DNA from: Spirogloea muscicola
Taxonomy: Eukaryota; Streptophyta; Zygnematophyceae; Spirogloeales; Spirogloeaceae
Direction: 5' to 3'
DNA: 13,844 bases
Assembly (NCBI GenBank): GCA_009602725.1
Contig: WELB01000109.1
Location: forward strand, 304,458-318,301
Positions 1 to 12,420 of this stretch are shown one piece after another; position 1 is the first letter of the stretch, and every line of letters begins with the position of its first letter. The notes below the pieces were generated by a model. That model made no database searches and had not been told where the DNA came from. It was given only the letters and a program-made list of their open reading frames with translations. A program made the translations under genes and the position numbers.

Positions 1-122
<122 letters not shown>

Positions 123-1898
123 CGCCTGCGGCGGCGCCCTGCGCGACACGGTGCTGGACTGGGAGGACGAGCTGCCGGCGGGGGAGCTCGCCGCCGCGCG
201 CGCCGCGTGCCGCGCCGCCGACCTCGTCCTCTGCCTTGGGACCAGGTCCGCTGGCTCGCCCCCCTCCCTCCTTCTCCCTCCCCTCCCTCCTCCCTCCTTC
301 TCCCTCCCCTCGCTCCCTCCCTTCCTTCCCTCCTCTCTCTCTCCTCTCCCTCACCTGCCTGGCCTGACGGGCGCCGGTTGTCCATGCTGCCATGACAGCC
401 TGCAAATCACGCCAGCCTGCAACCTGCCGCTGCTCGCGTTCCGCCGTGGTGGCAAGCTCGCCATCGTCAACCTGCAGGTCCGCCTGCTTGCCGCAGCCTC
501 TGTCCGAGAAGATGGAGGAGGGAGGGAGAAGAGAGAGGAGAGGAGGGCAGTGTGGCAGAGGTCACGACAGAGGCAGCAGGGGAAAGGGAGCGCAGCTCAG
601 GCAGCGCTGACCAAGCGCGGCGCGGCCGTCCGTCGGCACGCAGGCCACGCCCAAGGACAAGAAGGCTGCGCTCCGCATCTTCGCGCGCGCCGACGAGGTG
701 AGCGGCCCCTGCGGCAGCCATTGCCCGTCCTCTGCCACCCGAGCTCCTGGCCCTGAGCCCTGAGCGCGCGGCAGGTGATGGCAGGCCTGATGAGGGAGCT
801 GGACTTGGCGATACCACCATTCGTGCGCCTGCACCGCGTCGTGGTCGCACACACTCTGAGGCATCGGCCCGGCGCCCGCAGCCGCGCGGGCCTCACTCTG
901 CGCGTCGAGAGCGACGCTGGCCGCAGCGCGCCCCTGCCCTTCCTCGCCTCCGCTGAGGCGAGCAGCCGCTGCCTCTGACTGCAGCTTTAGTAAGAGTAAC
1001 CAAGTGTTTACTGACAATCACTTTAGGTCTAACCTCTCAGTTAATGTGAAAGTTAGTGCTCCTGTGTAATCTAGTGATTAATAGTACAGTCTGTGCGCCT
1101 GCGTACGCAGATCGACTTTCCCGATCGTCCGTCTGTCCGGGGCTCCGGCACGCTCGCCCGGCCGCCCTTCTGCATCCGCAGGTGCCAAGCCTGCACCGCC
1201 GCCACAGCCACCGCCACTGCCTCCGCCACTGCTACCGCCACCACCGCTACTGCTTCTTGGCATGATGGCAGGCCGTCGTGCACAAAAGACGTTCGTAGAC
1301 TTCTGGAGCTCTCGATCTTGAATTCTGACAGTGACCGTTGTCCTGGATCCAGAGCGATGGACAGTGCAGCAGTGCCACTCGTAGCGCGAGTGCGGCTTGC
1401 TTTTGGCGCGGGCTGCGACTGCGATACTGTGGAGCTGCGTCAATCAATCGGGCCCGAGGCAAGCAACTGCCCAGTTGCCGCCCACGACCCCACCACTTCT
1501 TAGGGGTTTCTCGTATACCAACTCAATTTGTTGAGCATGCAGCTGGGCAGTCATGACAGAGAGGGTGACAATGGTGACAAAGCAGCAGAGCACTCGGAGG
1601 CAGAGCAAGTGGAGCATTGGCAGAAGCTTCGCAACGCTGCAGCTGCCGGCTCAGTCGGGCCCGGCGCCTCCGCATCCACCAGGTCAATCCTTCCCTCAGT
1701 TGTCCTTTGCCGCTGTCACAGCTTGATGGAGGGTACCTTGGCTAAGTCACGCCCAAGTGCCTCCTCTCTGACTTCTGAACGAGGAACGTGGATTGCCCTT
1801 CCCTTTGCAGGAGGGGCGATGGCTTGATCGAGCACGCAATTGTAACCAGCATCGTACGCTACGACACAGACACTAATGTCCTTGATATAGCACGTTAA
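123..1898 (+). CDS. SRT1: SIRT6/plant SRT1-type NAD-dependent protein deacylase, 5' partial, 8 exons
   Basis: Class IV sirtuins remove acyl groups from histone and other lysines using NAD and act mainly in the nucleus. Exons in phase: 123-245, 399-477, 644-697, 775-957, 1111-1181, 1353-1458, 1543-1682, 1811-1898, giving 280 residues to TAA at 1896. Exon 1 has a zinc-ligand Cys and LRDTVLDWEDELP; exons 1-2 join as LCLGTSLQITPACNLPL and KLAIVNLQ, the NAD-binding segments; exons 3-4 give TPKDKKAALRI and LAIPPFVRL. The rest follows the long plant SRT1 tail: LPFLASAE joined to IDFPDRPS, then FGAGCDCDTVEL, then IEHAIVTSIVRYD. Introns 4 and 6 begin GC instead of GT. The N-terminal Rossmann half, with the catalytic His, lies beyond the poly-T edge. 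The family call is firm. The start of exon 6 (1332 is an alternative) and the donor of exon 6 are less sure. Confidence 0.88.
246..398 (+). other. Sirtuin intron 1 with a homopyrimidine tract
   Basis: The donor is AG|GTCCGC and the acceptor is GACAG; the split Ser codon restores the conserved GTSLQ motif. Bases 259-352 are all C or T except one G at 312. The opposite strand is a run of GGGA/GGA blocks that could form G-quadruplex or triplex structure. Its 3' part, 328-352, is complementary to a GA tract in the next intron. Confidence 0.8.
478..643 (+). other. Sirtuin intron 2 with a GA-rich tract
   Basis: The donor is CAG|GTCCGC and the acceptor is ACGCAG. Removing it joins VNLQ to ATPKDKKA as expected for SIRT6/SRT1. 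Bases 507-547 are almost all purine; 522-547 is nearly the reverse complement of 328-352 in intron 1. Confidence 0.8.
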
Positions 1899-2291
1899 CC
1901 ACTGCAACAAGCAGTGCTTCCTATTTTAAATTCAGCTAATCATCATTGCAAGGCTTCAGCAGCTTCATTGCCTCGATGCCTTGCGCTTTGCCAACGCACC
2001 AGCACCAAGCTCTGACAGTGACCATTCACAGAGCTCTCATGGCATTGTCTTCGTAAAGCAAGCTCCTTCGCTCCAACCTTCATATACACCTCCACCCACA
2101 TATATACCTCCTCTAGCACATTTGACTATTTGCAAACCACGAGGCCATAGGCAATGAGGCCATGCAGCGCTTAGCCACACAGCAAGATGGACTTCTCTGG
2201 ACCAAATGAGCAACTCATTGTGGCTCGCTGCCGAAGTGTCTCAAATGGATCACGCCGCAGCACGCAGCCGCAATTGGCGGCGTTCAGTGAT
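1899..2291. other. Convergent intergenic spacer (sirtuin and eL20 3' ends)
   Basis: 393 bases between two stop codons that face each other. The spacer is AT-richer than its surroundings. I find no coding frame, no RNA gene and no TGTAA signal for either gene. It holds two near-identical 13-mers, 2081-2093 and 2099-2111 (catata-acctcc type, 12 of 13 matching). The 3' UTRs of both genes presumably lie here. Confidence 0.6.
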
Positions 2292-3318
2292 CTAGACGAA
2301 GAGGCTAGGGCGTGCAGCCTTGAAGGTGGTCTTGAGCTTGCGGGACGACGGGCGAACCTTGCGATGTGTGAGGGGGAACTTGATCTTGGAGTCGTGGAAC
2401 TGCTTGGTGTTGTCTCGCTTGCACATCTTGGGCGTCACCACGGCGGTCTTGATGATCTGGATGCAAGGCGAGCGCACGCGGTGGCGCGACGCCATCTCGT
2501 CGTACATCTGCTCCACGCAGCCGTTGAGCGTCGTGTCCCGGTACTCCTTGTACATGTTGTGGTAGCCCGTCCGGCTCTGGTACCGCACCCAGACGCCAAA
2601 GTTCTTGATCGTAGTTGGCCGCTTCTCAAAAATCTGCGGCAGCATGGAGTTGCAAAGAGATTGTCAATGCATGCCCAATCAGAAGCGGCTCCAGGTTGAC
2701 CGTGTGACAGAACCCATGCCCATCCACAGAAGGCATAAGAAGCCCTCCGGCCACCATTGACAGCTTCAGCGCAGCCAGAAAGTGGATCATCCACTGCGCC
2801 CTGAGCCACTGCAGCTCGCATTCGCACAGGAGGGCCGCCGCCGCCAAAGCGGCTCACCTCGTTGATAGCCAGGACCTGGCCGTGGGACTTCTTGACCCGC
2901 CGCAACTTCCGCAGGAAGTACCTGCCCGCCGCCACCATCGCCACCGCCGCCACCATAACGATGAGAGCACGCCCACATGAGGCGGGCGGCCAGCCACTAC
3001 GAGGCTGGCAGTATCAAGCTGGCGACGAGGGCATGGCCGCCGTCGCAGTTGGCGCTGAGAGGGTGGCTCACCAGAACTTGGACTTGGCGCGGACCTCGTC
3101 GGTGGCCCACAGCTTCATGCGGTAGATCTTGGGGGTCTCGTTGGTGGGCGACGGCAGCGCCCGCCCCACCACCTGGTACTGGTGGTACTGCGGCGCCGGA
3201 AGCGGCGCCGCCGGCGCCAGGAGGCGTCAGCGGCAGTCGCCGGGCCCGGCGACTCGGAGCGCAGGCCCGCGGGAGCTCCGGGCAGGGCCAGCGCGCTCAC
3301 CTTGTAATTGGACACCAT
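2292..3318 (-). CDS. RPL18A: 60S ribosomal protein eL20 (L18a), complete, 4 exons
   Basis: A structural protein of the large cytosolic ribosomal subunit. Exons in transcript order: 3318-3301, 3187-3072, 2921-2858, 2633-2292; all junctions keep phase and give 179 residues, close to the family's usual 176-178. Exon 1 codes only MVSNYK. The product continues [45 protein letters not shown], then [38 protein letters not shown] and [15 protein letters not shown], ending SLFV with TAG at 2294-2292. These blocks are diagnostic of L18a. All three introns have GTGAGC donors. The start ATG (3318-3316) sits in GGCGCCATGG, a good context, and an 18-nt first coding exon is common in ribosomal protein genes. 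It shares a divergent promoter region with the UNC-50 gene. Confidence 0.97.
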
Positions 3319-3382
3319 GGCGCCGGCGCCGGCGGCGGCGCCTGCGGCGGGGCCTCCGCCGCCTTTGCCTCCGGCTCCTCCT

Positions 3383-3420
<38 letters not shown>
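3383..3420. repeat. CGG/GCC trinucleotide run
   Basis: An uninterrupted GCG/CGG microsatellite of 38 bases (12 full units), 65-102 bases upstream of the eL20 start codon and therefore probably in its 5' UTR or core promoter. Confidence 0.95.
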
Positions 3421-3421
<1 letters not shown>

Positions 3422-3484
3422 TGGGAGAGGCGAGGGTTCTCGCGGGGTTTTGGGGCGAGAGTCCCGGGGAGCGCGCTCGGGGTT

Positions 3485-3498
3485 TTACGGTGCCGTAA
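3485..3498. promoter_or_regulatory. Palindrome TTACGG-TG-CCGTAA
   Basis: Two perfect 6-base arms separated by two bases, lying between the divergent gene starts. It has the form of a dimeric transcription-factor site, but I do not recognise a specific factor. Confidence 0.4.
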
Positions 3499-3598
3499 CC
3501 GTCCGATGCGCGGCGCGGGCGGCTGGGATCCGCCGAAAAGAATATGGCAGTGGCCAAATCTGCTGTCCGCCCCACAACTCCCCGCCTCCCCCGCCGCT

Positions 3599-3646
3599 GG
3601 ACGCGGCGCAGGACGCGGCGTAGAACGCGGAGCGGGACGCGGCGGC
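3599..3646. repeat. 12-bp minisatellite, four units
   Basis: Four head-to-tail units of the form GGACGCGGCGNN: 3599-3610, 3611-3622, 3623-3634 and 3635-3646. Unit 3 has two substitutions in its 10-base core; the other three cores are identical. It lies in the middle of the divergent promoter. Confidence 0.9.
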
Positions 3647-3846
3647 GGCCGCCCCGGGCGCTCGTCGTCGTTCCGTCCGGGCCCTGTGCGGCGCGGGATG
3701 CCGCCCGGTGACGGCAGCGCCGCTGCCGGTCCCCGCCGAATGGCCATCGCCGCGCCGGCTTCCTGAGCGCCGNTGGCGATGCGCGCCTAAGGCGCGCGCG
3801 CCGCACTCTGGCGTCGCGCCTGAGGCCGCCGCCGCGCGGGGCGGCC

Positions 3847-6304
3847 ATGCTGCCGACGGCCTCCGTCGGCGGCCGCTCCCGGTCCCAGCACCGGGCGCAG
3901 CCCTACCTGCCGCAGTACCTCCGCCGCATTGTCAAAGTCCGCCCCCAGCCCCACTCACCCGCGCGCGCCGTTAAGTCGCGCCGTTACTCGGTGGCCTCGT
4001 ACGTAAGGTGCCACCGTGCCAATTGAGACATCCTTGTTCAATCCAGAAACAGGGAGCCTGTCAAGTCAGCGTTCTTGCTGATACCGCTTGCCGTGCCTGG
4101 CCTCGTTTGTGGCGACGCCTCAGTGGCGGCAAATGGACGTGGAGTACACCTTCTGGCAGATGCTGCACCTCTGCTTCTCGCCCCGCATCGTGTGAGCCTC
4201 ATCGGCCCGCTGTGACCCTCTTTTGGGCTTGGCCAGGCGCTTGCTCCTCCATCGCCTCAGTGTTAGCCATGCTAGCAACGCTTGGCAGAAGGAATGGCCA
4301 GCCTGTACTCAATCGCTCACTGGTTTAGCAAGTCATGATTTACTGAAGTACCCTTTGCTGGCCTGCATGGGCGCCCTGTCTCGACGTGGCGCAGCTACCA
4401 GCACACCAAGTACCACAAGCGTGAGCAGCTTGCAAACCCCGCCAAACCCCGTCAGGCATTACTATAACTGTTACTCTGTGTGCCACTTGCAAAGCTCTGC
4501 ATCACTGGCGATTGCGGGGCTGCTCGTTGCTCGGTGGCTATTGCGTAGGTGCTTTGAGGCAGACTGCACTAGGGTTGAGTCGGCCGTGCTTGTTGGCTGG
4601 CTCGGTGGCAGAGACGAAGAACCAGTGGTCAAGGGACGACCCAGCCTTCGCCGTCATCTGCTGCGGGCTTCTCGCAGGAGCTGCAACAGCCTTCTCCGTG
4701 GCGTGAGAATCAGCAGAGCTTGGGCCAAAGCACATTCAGCAGCACACGCTGGAAAGCTTGAAAAAAGCCATTCTTTCTTAGATTCAATGACTTGCACTGG
4801 TCTGGTGACTTATCTCAATTTTGGTCCTTTGATGATCGAGTTTGGAGCTGCCCTCTGATCTTAGCCATTCACTTGGCTGCAGGTACGGGAAGGACATTCT
4901 TAGCTCGCTAACCACCATTCTCTTCGTTGTCGCCTTTGACTTCCTCTTCGTCGGCGTTGTGCTGGCCTCCATCTGCTGGTGCTTTACCTTACTATTTCCA
5001 TGCCTTTCCGAACTGCCACGTGCATAGCCAGCTTGGTTCATGCAGCCGGTATCTCCTCTGATTGTGGTCAAGGATGGCAGCAGTGATTTGCTGCTGGGGT
5101 TTCGCACCCTGTGGCTTCCTTGACATGCTTCTGCTCGACAGGTTCATTGCCAATCAGTACCTACGAGAAGAGGCAGCTGGTCACACGCATGTAGTGGAGC
5201 AGAAAGTAGAATGGTAGGCTACATGTCCTCAACTATTCTGTCTAAATTCTCACATTGTAGAATGAGTGTCTTTGCTATCTTGCATTGTAGTTGATGTATT
5301 GATGCATATCTCAAGATCCTGGAAATTCCTAACCTAGGGTCTCTCGCTGGATGAATCATTGCTTCATTGAGGGCCTGCAGTTGGACAGCTCCAGTCGCAA
5401 TCAAATACGTAAAGTTGCATTCATGTGCAGGGGCCACTCAGGCTCGCATCATTGTAAGTAGTGGATAATGATTTGAAGGCATGCTGCTTGCCTGGCTGTC
5501 TTGTTTGTGACAACGGTGGCAGGCTTTACGCGTTCGACGTCCACTGCAACTCTTTCTTTCCGGTCTTTGTACTCTTATATGGTACATAGGCTGCCATGAT
5601 ATCAGATTGTGTACAGCAGCTTTGTGCACACACTTCATGTTGAAATGAAAAGTGGAAGTTGTAGTTGTGGTGGTTTCTGCATGGTGGGTTGCAACGTAGA
5701 CGCTGTCATCACCAATCTTTTGATGGTGCAGTGATTCAGTACTTTTTGTCGCCGCTGTTACTGGAGAGGGGCTTCTTGCCACTGTTGCTGTCCAACATCC
5801 TCTACGGACTCGCCTTCTCATACTACCACTATTTGAACTTCCTTGGATATGATGGTACACCTGCCCCATGCATAGCAGTATTTTGAGCTTTGCCCGTGTT
5901 TTGTGGCATTGCCAGGACCAAGCTCCTTGCTAGTCTTGCACATGAACAGGTAGAATGAGAAAGTTGAAACCAACAAAGCAGCACGCTTCTTGCCCTGATA
6001 TCATGAGTTGTTTGAGAAGTTTGAGAAATGTTCTCGGACCTTCTCTATTGGCTGCAGTGCTCCCTTTCTTGGAGAGGACGACACTCTTCCTTTACCCCAT
6101 TGGCTTGCTGCTAATAGCACTGCCGTTTTGTAAGTAATTTGAAATCCCCTGACATTTTCCTACTGGCAAGCCACAACCTGACCCAATCTTGCCAACATGC
6201 ACTAGCTGTGCTGGATTGCTGTTGATTGTTGATTCTTGTCAATGGCAGCGGTGGTGGGGCGCTTCAATCCTACCCGCTTTATCATGGGCTTCTATTTTGA
6301 CTGA
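3847..6304 (+). CDS. UNC50: UNC-50 / Gmh1 family multi-pass membrane protein, complete, 10 exons
   Basis: UNC-50 proteins are Golgi or inner-nuclear membrane proteins. The yeast member Gmh1 is linked to Arf-GEFs and the worm member to receptor trafficking. Exons: 3847-3936, 4124-4191, 4395-4420, 4612-4702, 4883-4978, 5142-5213, 5523-5581, 5732-5854, 6058-6129, 6249-6304. All phases agree and give 250 residues, normal for the family. Hallmarks in order: MLPTASV start (the human protein starts almost the same way), QYLRRIVKWRQMDVEYTFWQ, YHKQTKNQWSRDDPAF, WFIANQYLRE, EWLYAFDVHCNSFFPVFVLL, YLNFLGYDVLPFLERTT, and a plant-like end GRFNPTRFIMGFYFD. About five hydrophobic segments are visible, in exons 4, 5, 7-8, 8 and 9-10. 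Exon 3 is a 26-nt microexon. Reading through the last intron would instead give an early stop at 6133, losing the conserved FNPTR tail. Confidence 0.96.
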
Positions 6305-6957
6305 GAGTGCCGAGTGCACGTCCAAGTGCTTCCACATGGGATTGACAAGGTTCACAACAAGTTTGTGCGTGCTTGCCAAGCCACGGCTACATTGATCCGC
6401 ATCCTGTGGACTTGGACCTTCAAAGTGCACAGGCTAGTGTACTTCGCATGCTGTATTGGTTGCTGTCAAGGACTTCCCCTGCCCTTGGCTCAAGCAGTGG
6501 AAGGCACAAGAAGCAACCTTGTATTAGCCAATTCAATGAAGAGGGTAGGGTGCTGAATCGACCCACTAAGCAAGCCCCTAAGATGTGCATTGAGTGGCTC
6601 TTATGTCGAGCTCCTGTGATGGCTAGCTCTGTCCTCACGTACTCCTTGAAGTGCCCCTGCTGAGCTGTGCTGCTGCCCCTATCGATGGGACATGGTTTTG
6701 CGGCGTCGTCACGACATGTGACATCAATACAGCAATCCTTGTACTTCAACCACGATCATCCCCAACCAAAGTCACAGCCAATGCAATGTGAAATTGCTGA
6801 AGGTCACTCTGGAGTGTCTCTTGGTTACCCTGATGTGGACTGCCTCTTATCAAGACGAGTTGATTTAAGCAGTGTGTAGTGGCGAAGAATGTTGCACATG
6901 GAGCTAATCCTGCACTTAGACTTCTCCGTAGTGTTCAGTGTACTGCTTGGAGGCTTT

Positions 6958-7004
6958 TGTGCTTGCTTTTAGGTGCAACATGATGTGCTTGCTTTTAGGT
7001 GCAA
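6958..7004. repeat. 21-bp direct repeat, 26-bp period
   Basis: Two identical 21-mers, 6958-6978 and 6984-7004 (tgtgcttgcttttaggtgca and one more a), separated by catga. Probably a recent local duplication in non-coding DNA. Confidence 0.95.
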
Positions 7005-7703
7005 TGTATATTCAGTACTCGTCGGACCCTCTTGCACTGGCTAGCTCTGATTAAGTACAGGGCAAGTGGGCAGAGTCGTTGAAGGTACTGTGGCTCAACA
7101 TGCTGGAATTTCAGCAGTAGGACCAATGTGGTGATCCGTCTGGTTCGTAGCTTTTGAAGCTAGGTGCCGACAGCTTTTTGCATGACGTTGTCAGTGTCCT
7201 AGTGGGGTTTGCAGGTTTTGGGTTGCACCTCGCAGAAAGTGTGTGCCCGAAAGAAGAGGAGAAGGGCTCGCCCGTTGAGGATAGGGGCTAGAAAAGGCCA
7301 GCCCAAAAGAATGAACAAAGAACGAGAAGGGGCCAGGGGAAGCACTACGACAACAAGCACAAGAAGAAACTAAGCAGCTACGAAGCACTCAGTAATCCCT
7401 GCTAAGCAGCCTCAGGTCAGAGAAGCTGGGTTCCTGGAAGCGGGTCTTCTGGCCAGAGCCAGAGGCAGCAAGGGGGGTGTGCCCGAAAGGGAAGCTGCTA
7501 GCCCAAAGATTGACCTCTATGACTCCTCTCATAACGACCGGTGCTTGCTCGTCGCAGGCGCTGGCTAAGCCCTCCCAGGGTACACAGGCCTTCGGCTCCA
7601 AGTTGCACAAGTGAGCGCCTCTCCATGGCCCACTGATGAGTGGCCGTTGCCGGGGCCGTGTGCAGCCTCCGGAACCAGCGCAGACTCCTCGGTACTGTGG
7701 CCA

Positions 7704-7715
7704 CCCGCATGCGGG
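7704..7715. promoter_or_regulatory. Perfect palindrome CCCGCATGCGGG
   Basis: A perfect 12-bp palindrome about 126 bases upstream of the LysRS start codon. It may be a protein-binding site; no specific factor is recognised. Confidence 0.3.
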
Positions 7716-7768
7716 AGGAGACGCTGAACTTGCAAGCCCCACAAGGAATATAGTGGATGGGGTATATG

Positions 7769-7802
7769 GGGTTTAAGGGGGTTTGCTTTGAGGCTTAAAC
7801 CC
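7769..7802 (+). other. Inverted repeat in the LysRS leader
   Basis: GGGTTTAAG at 7769-7777 pairs with CTTAAACCC at 7794-7802 (9 bp, 16-base loop), ending 39 bases before the ATG. It could form a hairpin in the 5' UTR, if the transcript begins upstream of it. Confidence 0.45.
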
Positions 7803-7841
7803 TGGTGAGCTCCGGCACCTCGGAGCCCCCTGGGCCTGGCC

Positions 7842-12133
<4,292 letters not shown>

Positions 12134-12278
12134 CGCGGCACTGCTCATTGGCAGATTACAAGACTCCGCCGTCATTGCCCTTGTGAATTTCATTCAAAAG
12201 CATTGGAAGAGGTGCTCTGGTTCACGCCACAAGCTTCTTTGGCTTCTGGCTAATATCACTGTCACATGGTTTTAGTAC

Positions 12279-12283
12279 TGTAA
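12279..12283 (+). terminator. Candidate TGTAA poly(A) signal for LysRS
   Basis: TGTAA is the usual chlorophyte poly(A) signal. This copy lies about 145 bases past the LysRS stop codon. A 5-mer occurs often by chance, so position is the main support. Confidence 0.45.
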
Positions 12284-12342
12284 GAGTGGAATCGTAGGCC
12301 AGCCTTGGAAATCCAAATTTCCAGATCGTTGAACTGGGGTCA

Positions 12343-12347
12343 TTACA
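12343..12347 (-). terminator. Candidate TGTAA poly(A) signal for FLU
   Basis: TTACA on the plus strand reads TGTAA on the minus strand, about 74 bases past the FLU stop codon. With the plus-strand copy at 12279 it gives facing 3' ends whose signals do not overlap. Confidence 0.45.
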
Positions 12348-12420
12348 CCATTGTCCTAACAAGAGATTATAGATGTATCTCGAGCGTTGGCCGAGATGAA
12401 TAACGCAATGGTCCGTCTCA

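Larger units (their letters stand above)
3319..3846. promoter_or_regulatory. Divergent promoter and 5' UTR region between eL20 and UNC-50
   Basis: 528 bases separate the two start codons, so the region must hold both promoters and 5' UTRs. It is extremely GC-rich, apart from an AT-richer patch near 3535-3560. It contains a CGG trinucleotide run, a 12-bp minisatellite, a 6+6 palindrome and an N at 3773. Long frames open here on both strands, but they are low-complexity Arg, Ala, Gly and Pro runs without family resemblance. I see no clear TATA box. Confidence 0.7.
6305..7841. other. Intergenic region: UNC-50 3' side and LysRS 5' side
   Basis: About 1.5 kb with no recognisable coding region. 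Open frames on both strands are short and show no family motifs or phase-consistent splice structure. It should contain the UNC-50 3' UTR and the LysRS promoter and leader. Visible structure: a 21-bp direct repeat, a perfect 12-bp palindrome at 7704-7715, a 9-bp inverted repeat at 7769-7802, and a shared 13-mer gtgtgcccgaaag near 7242 and 7480. I cannot exclude a non-coding RNA or an unfamiliar small gene. Confidence 0.6.
12134..12420. other. Convergent spacer between LysRS and FLU
   Basis: 287 bases between facing stop codons, holding both 3' ends. It contains candidate poly(A) signals for each gene and a small hairpin at 12306-12323 (TGGAAAT, 4-base loop, ATTTCCA). No coding frame or RNA gene is recognised. 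Confidence 0.6.

Noticed and set aside
151-1017. Long open frames on both strands over the sirtuin 5' exons
   Set aside because: They run through introns as Ser/Pro/Leu or Arg-rich low-complexity translation in very GC-rich DNA. The spliced sirtuin frame explains the conserved parts.
1182-1352. Pro-rich frame (PPPQPPPLPPP) over the CCGCCA run after sirtuin exon 5
   Set aside because: It lies between two conserved blocks of the plant SRT1 tail, which join in phase without it. It ends in a stop and is best read as intron, though retention cannot be excluded.
1324-2023. Exact 13-mer tctgacagtgacc at 1324-1336 and 2011-2023
   Set aside because: One copy is in intron 5 near an acceptor, the other in the spacer. 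It is a single short match without further similarity, which could be chance.
2187-2699. 170-residue plus-strand frame
   Set aside because: It is antisense to the conserved eL20 last exon and resembles no family.
3115-3848. Large Arg/Ala/Pro/Gly frames on both strands across the divergent promoter
   Set aside because: They are produced by CGG, minisatellite and GC-rich repeats. The real coding is MVSNYK of eL20 on minus and MLPTASV of UNC-50 on plus.
12370-12420. Possible tRNA-like segment (gcgttggccgagatga)
   Set aside because: It has a box-A-like string only. I could not form an acceptor stem, an anticodon arm or a T-loop GTTCAA box around it.
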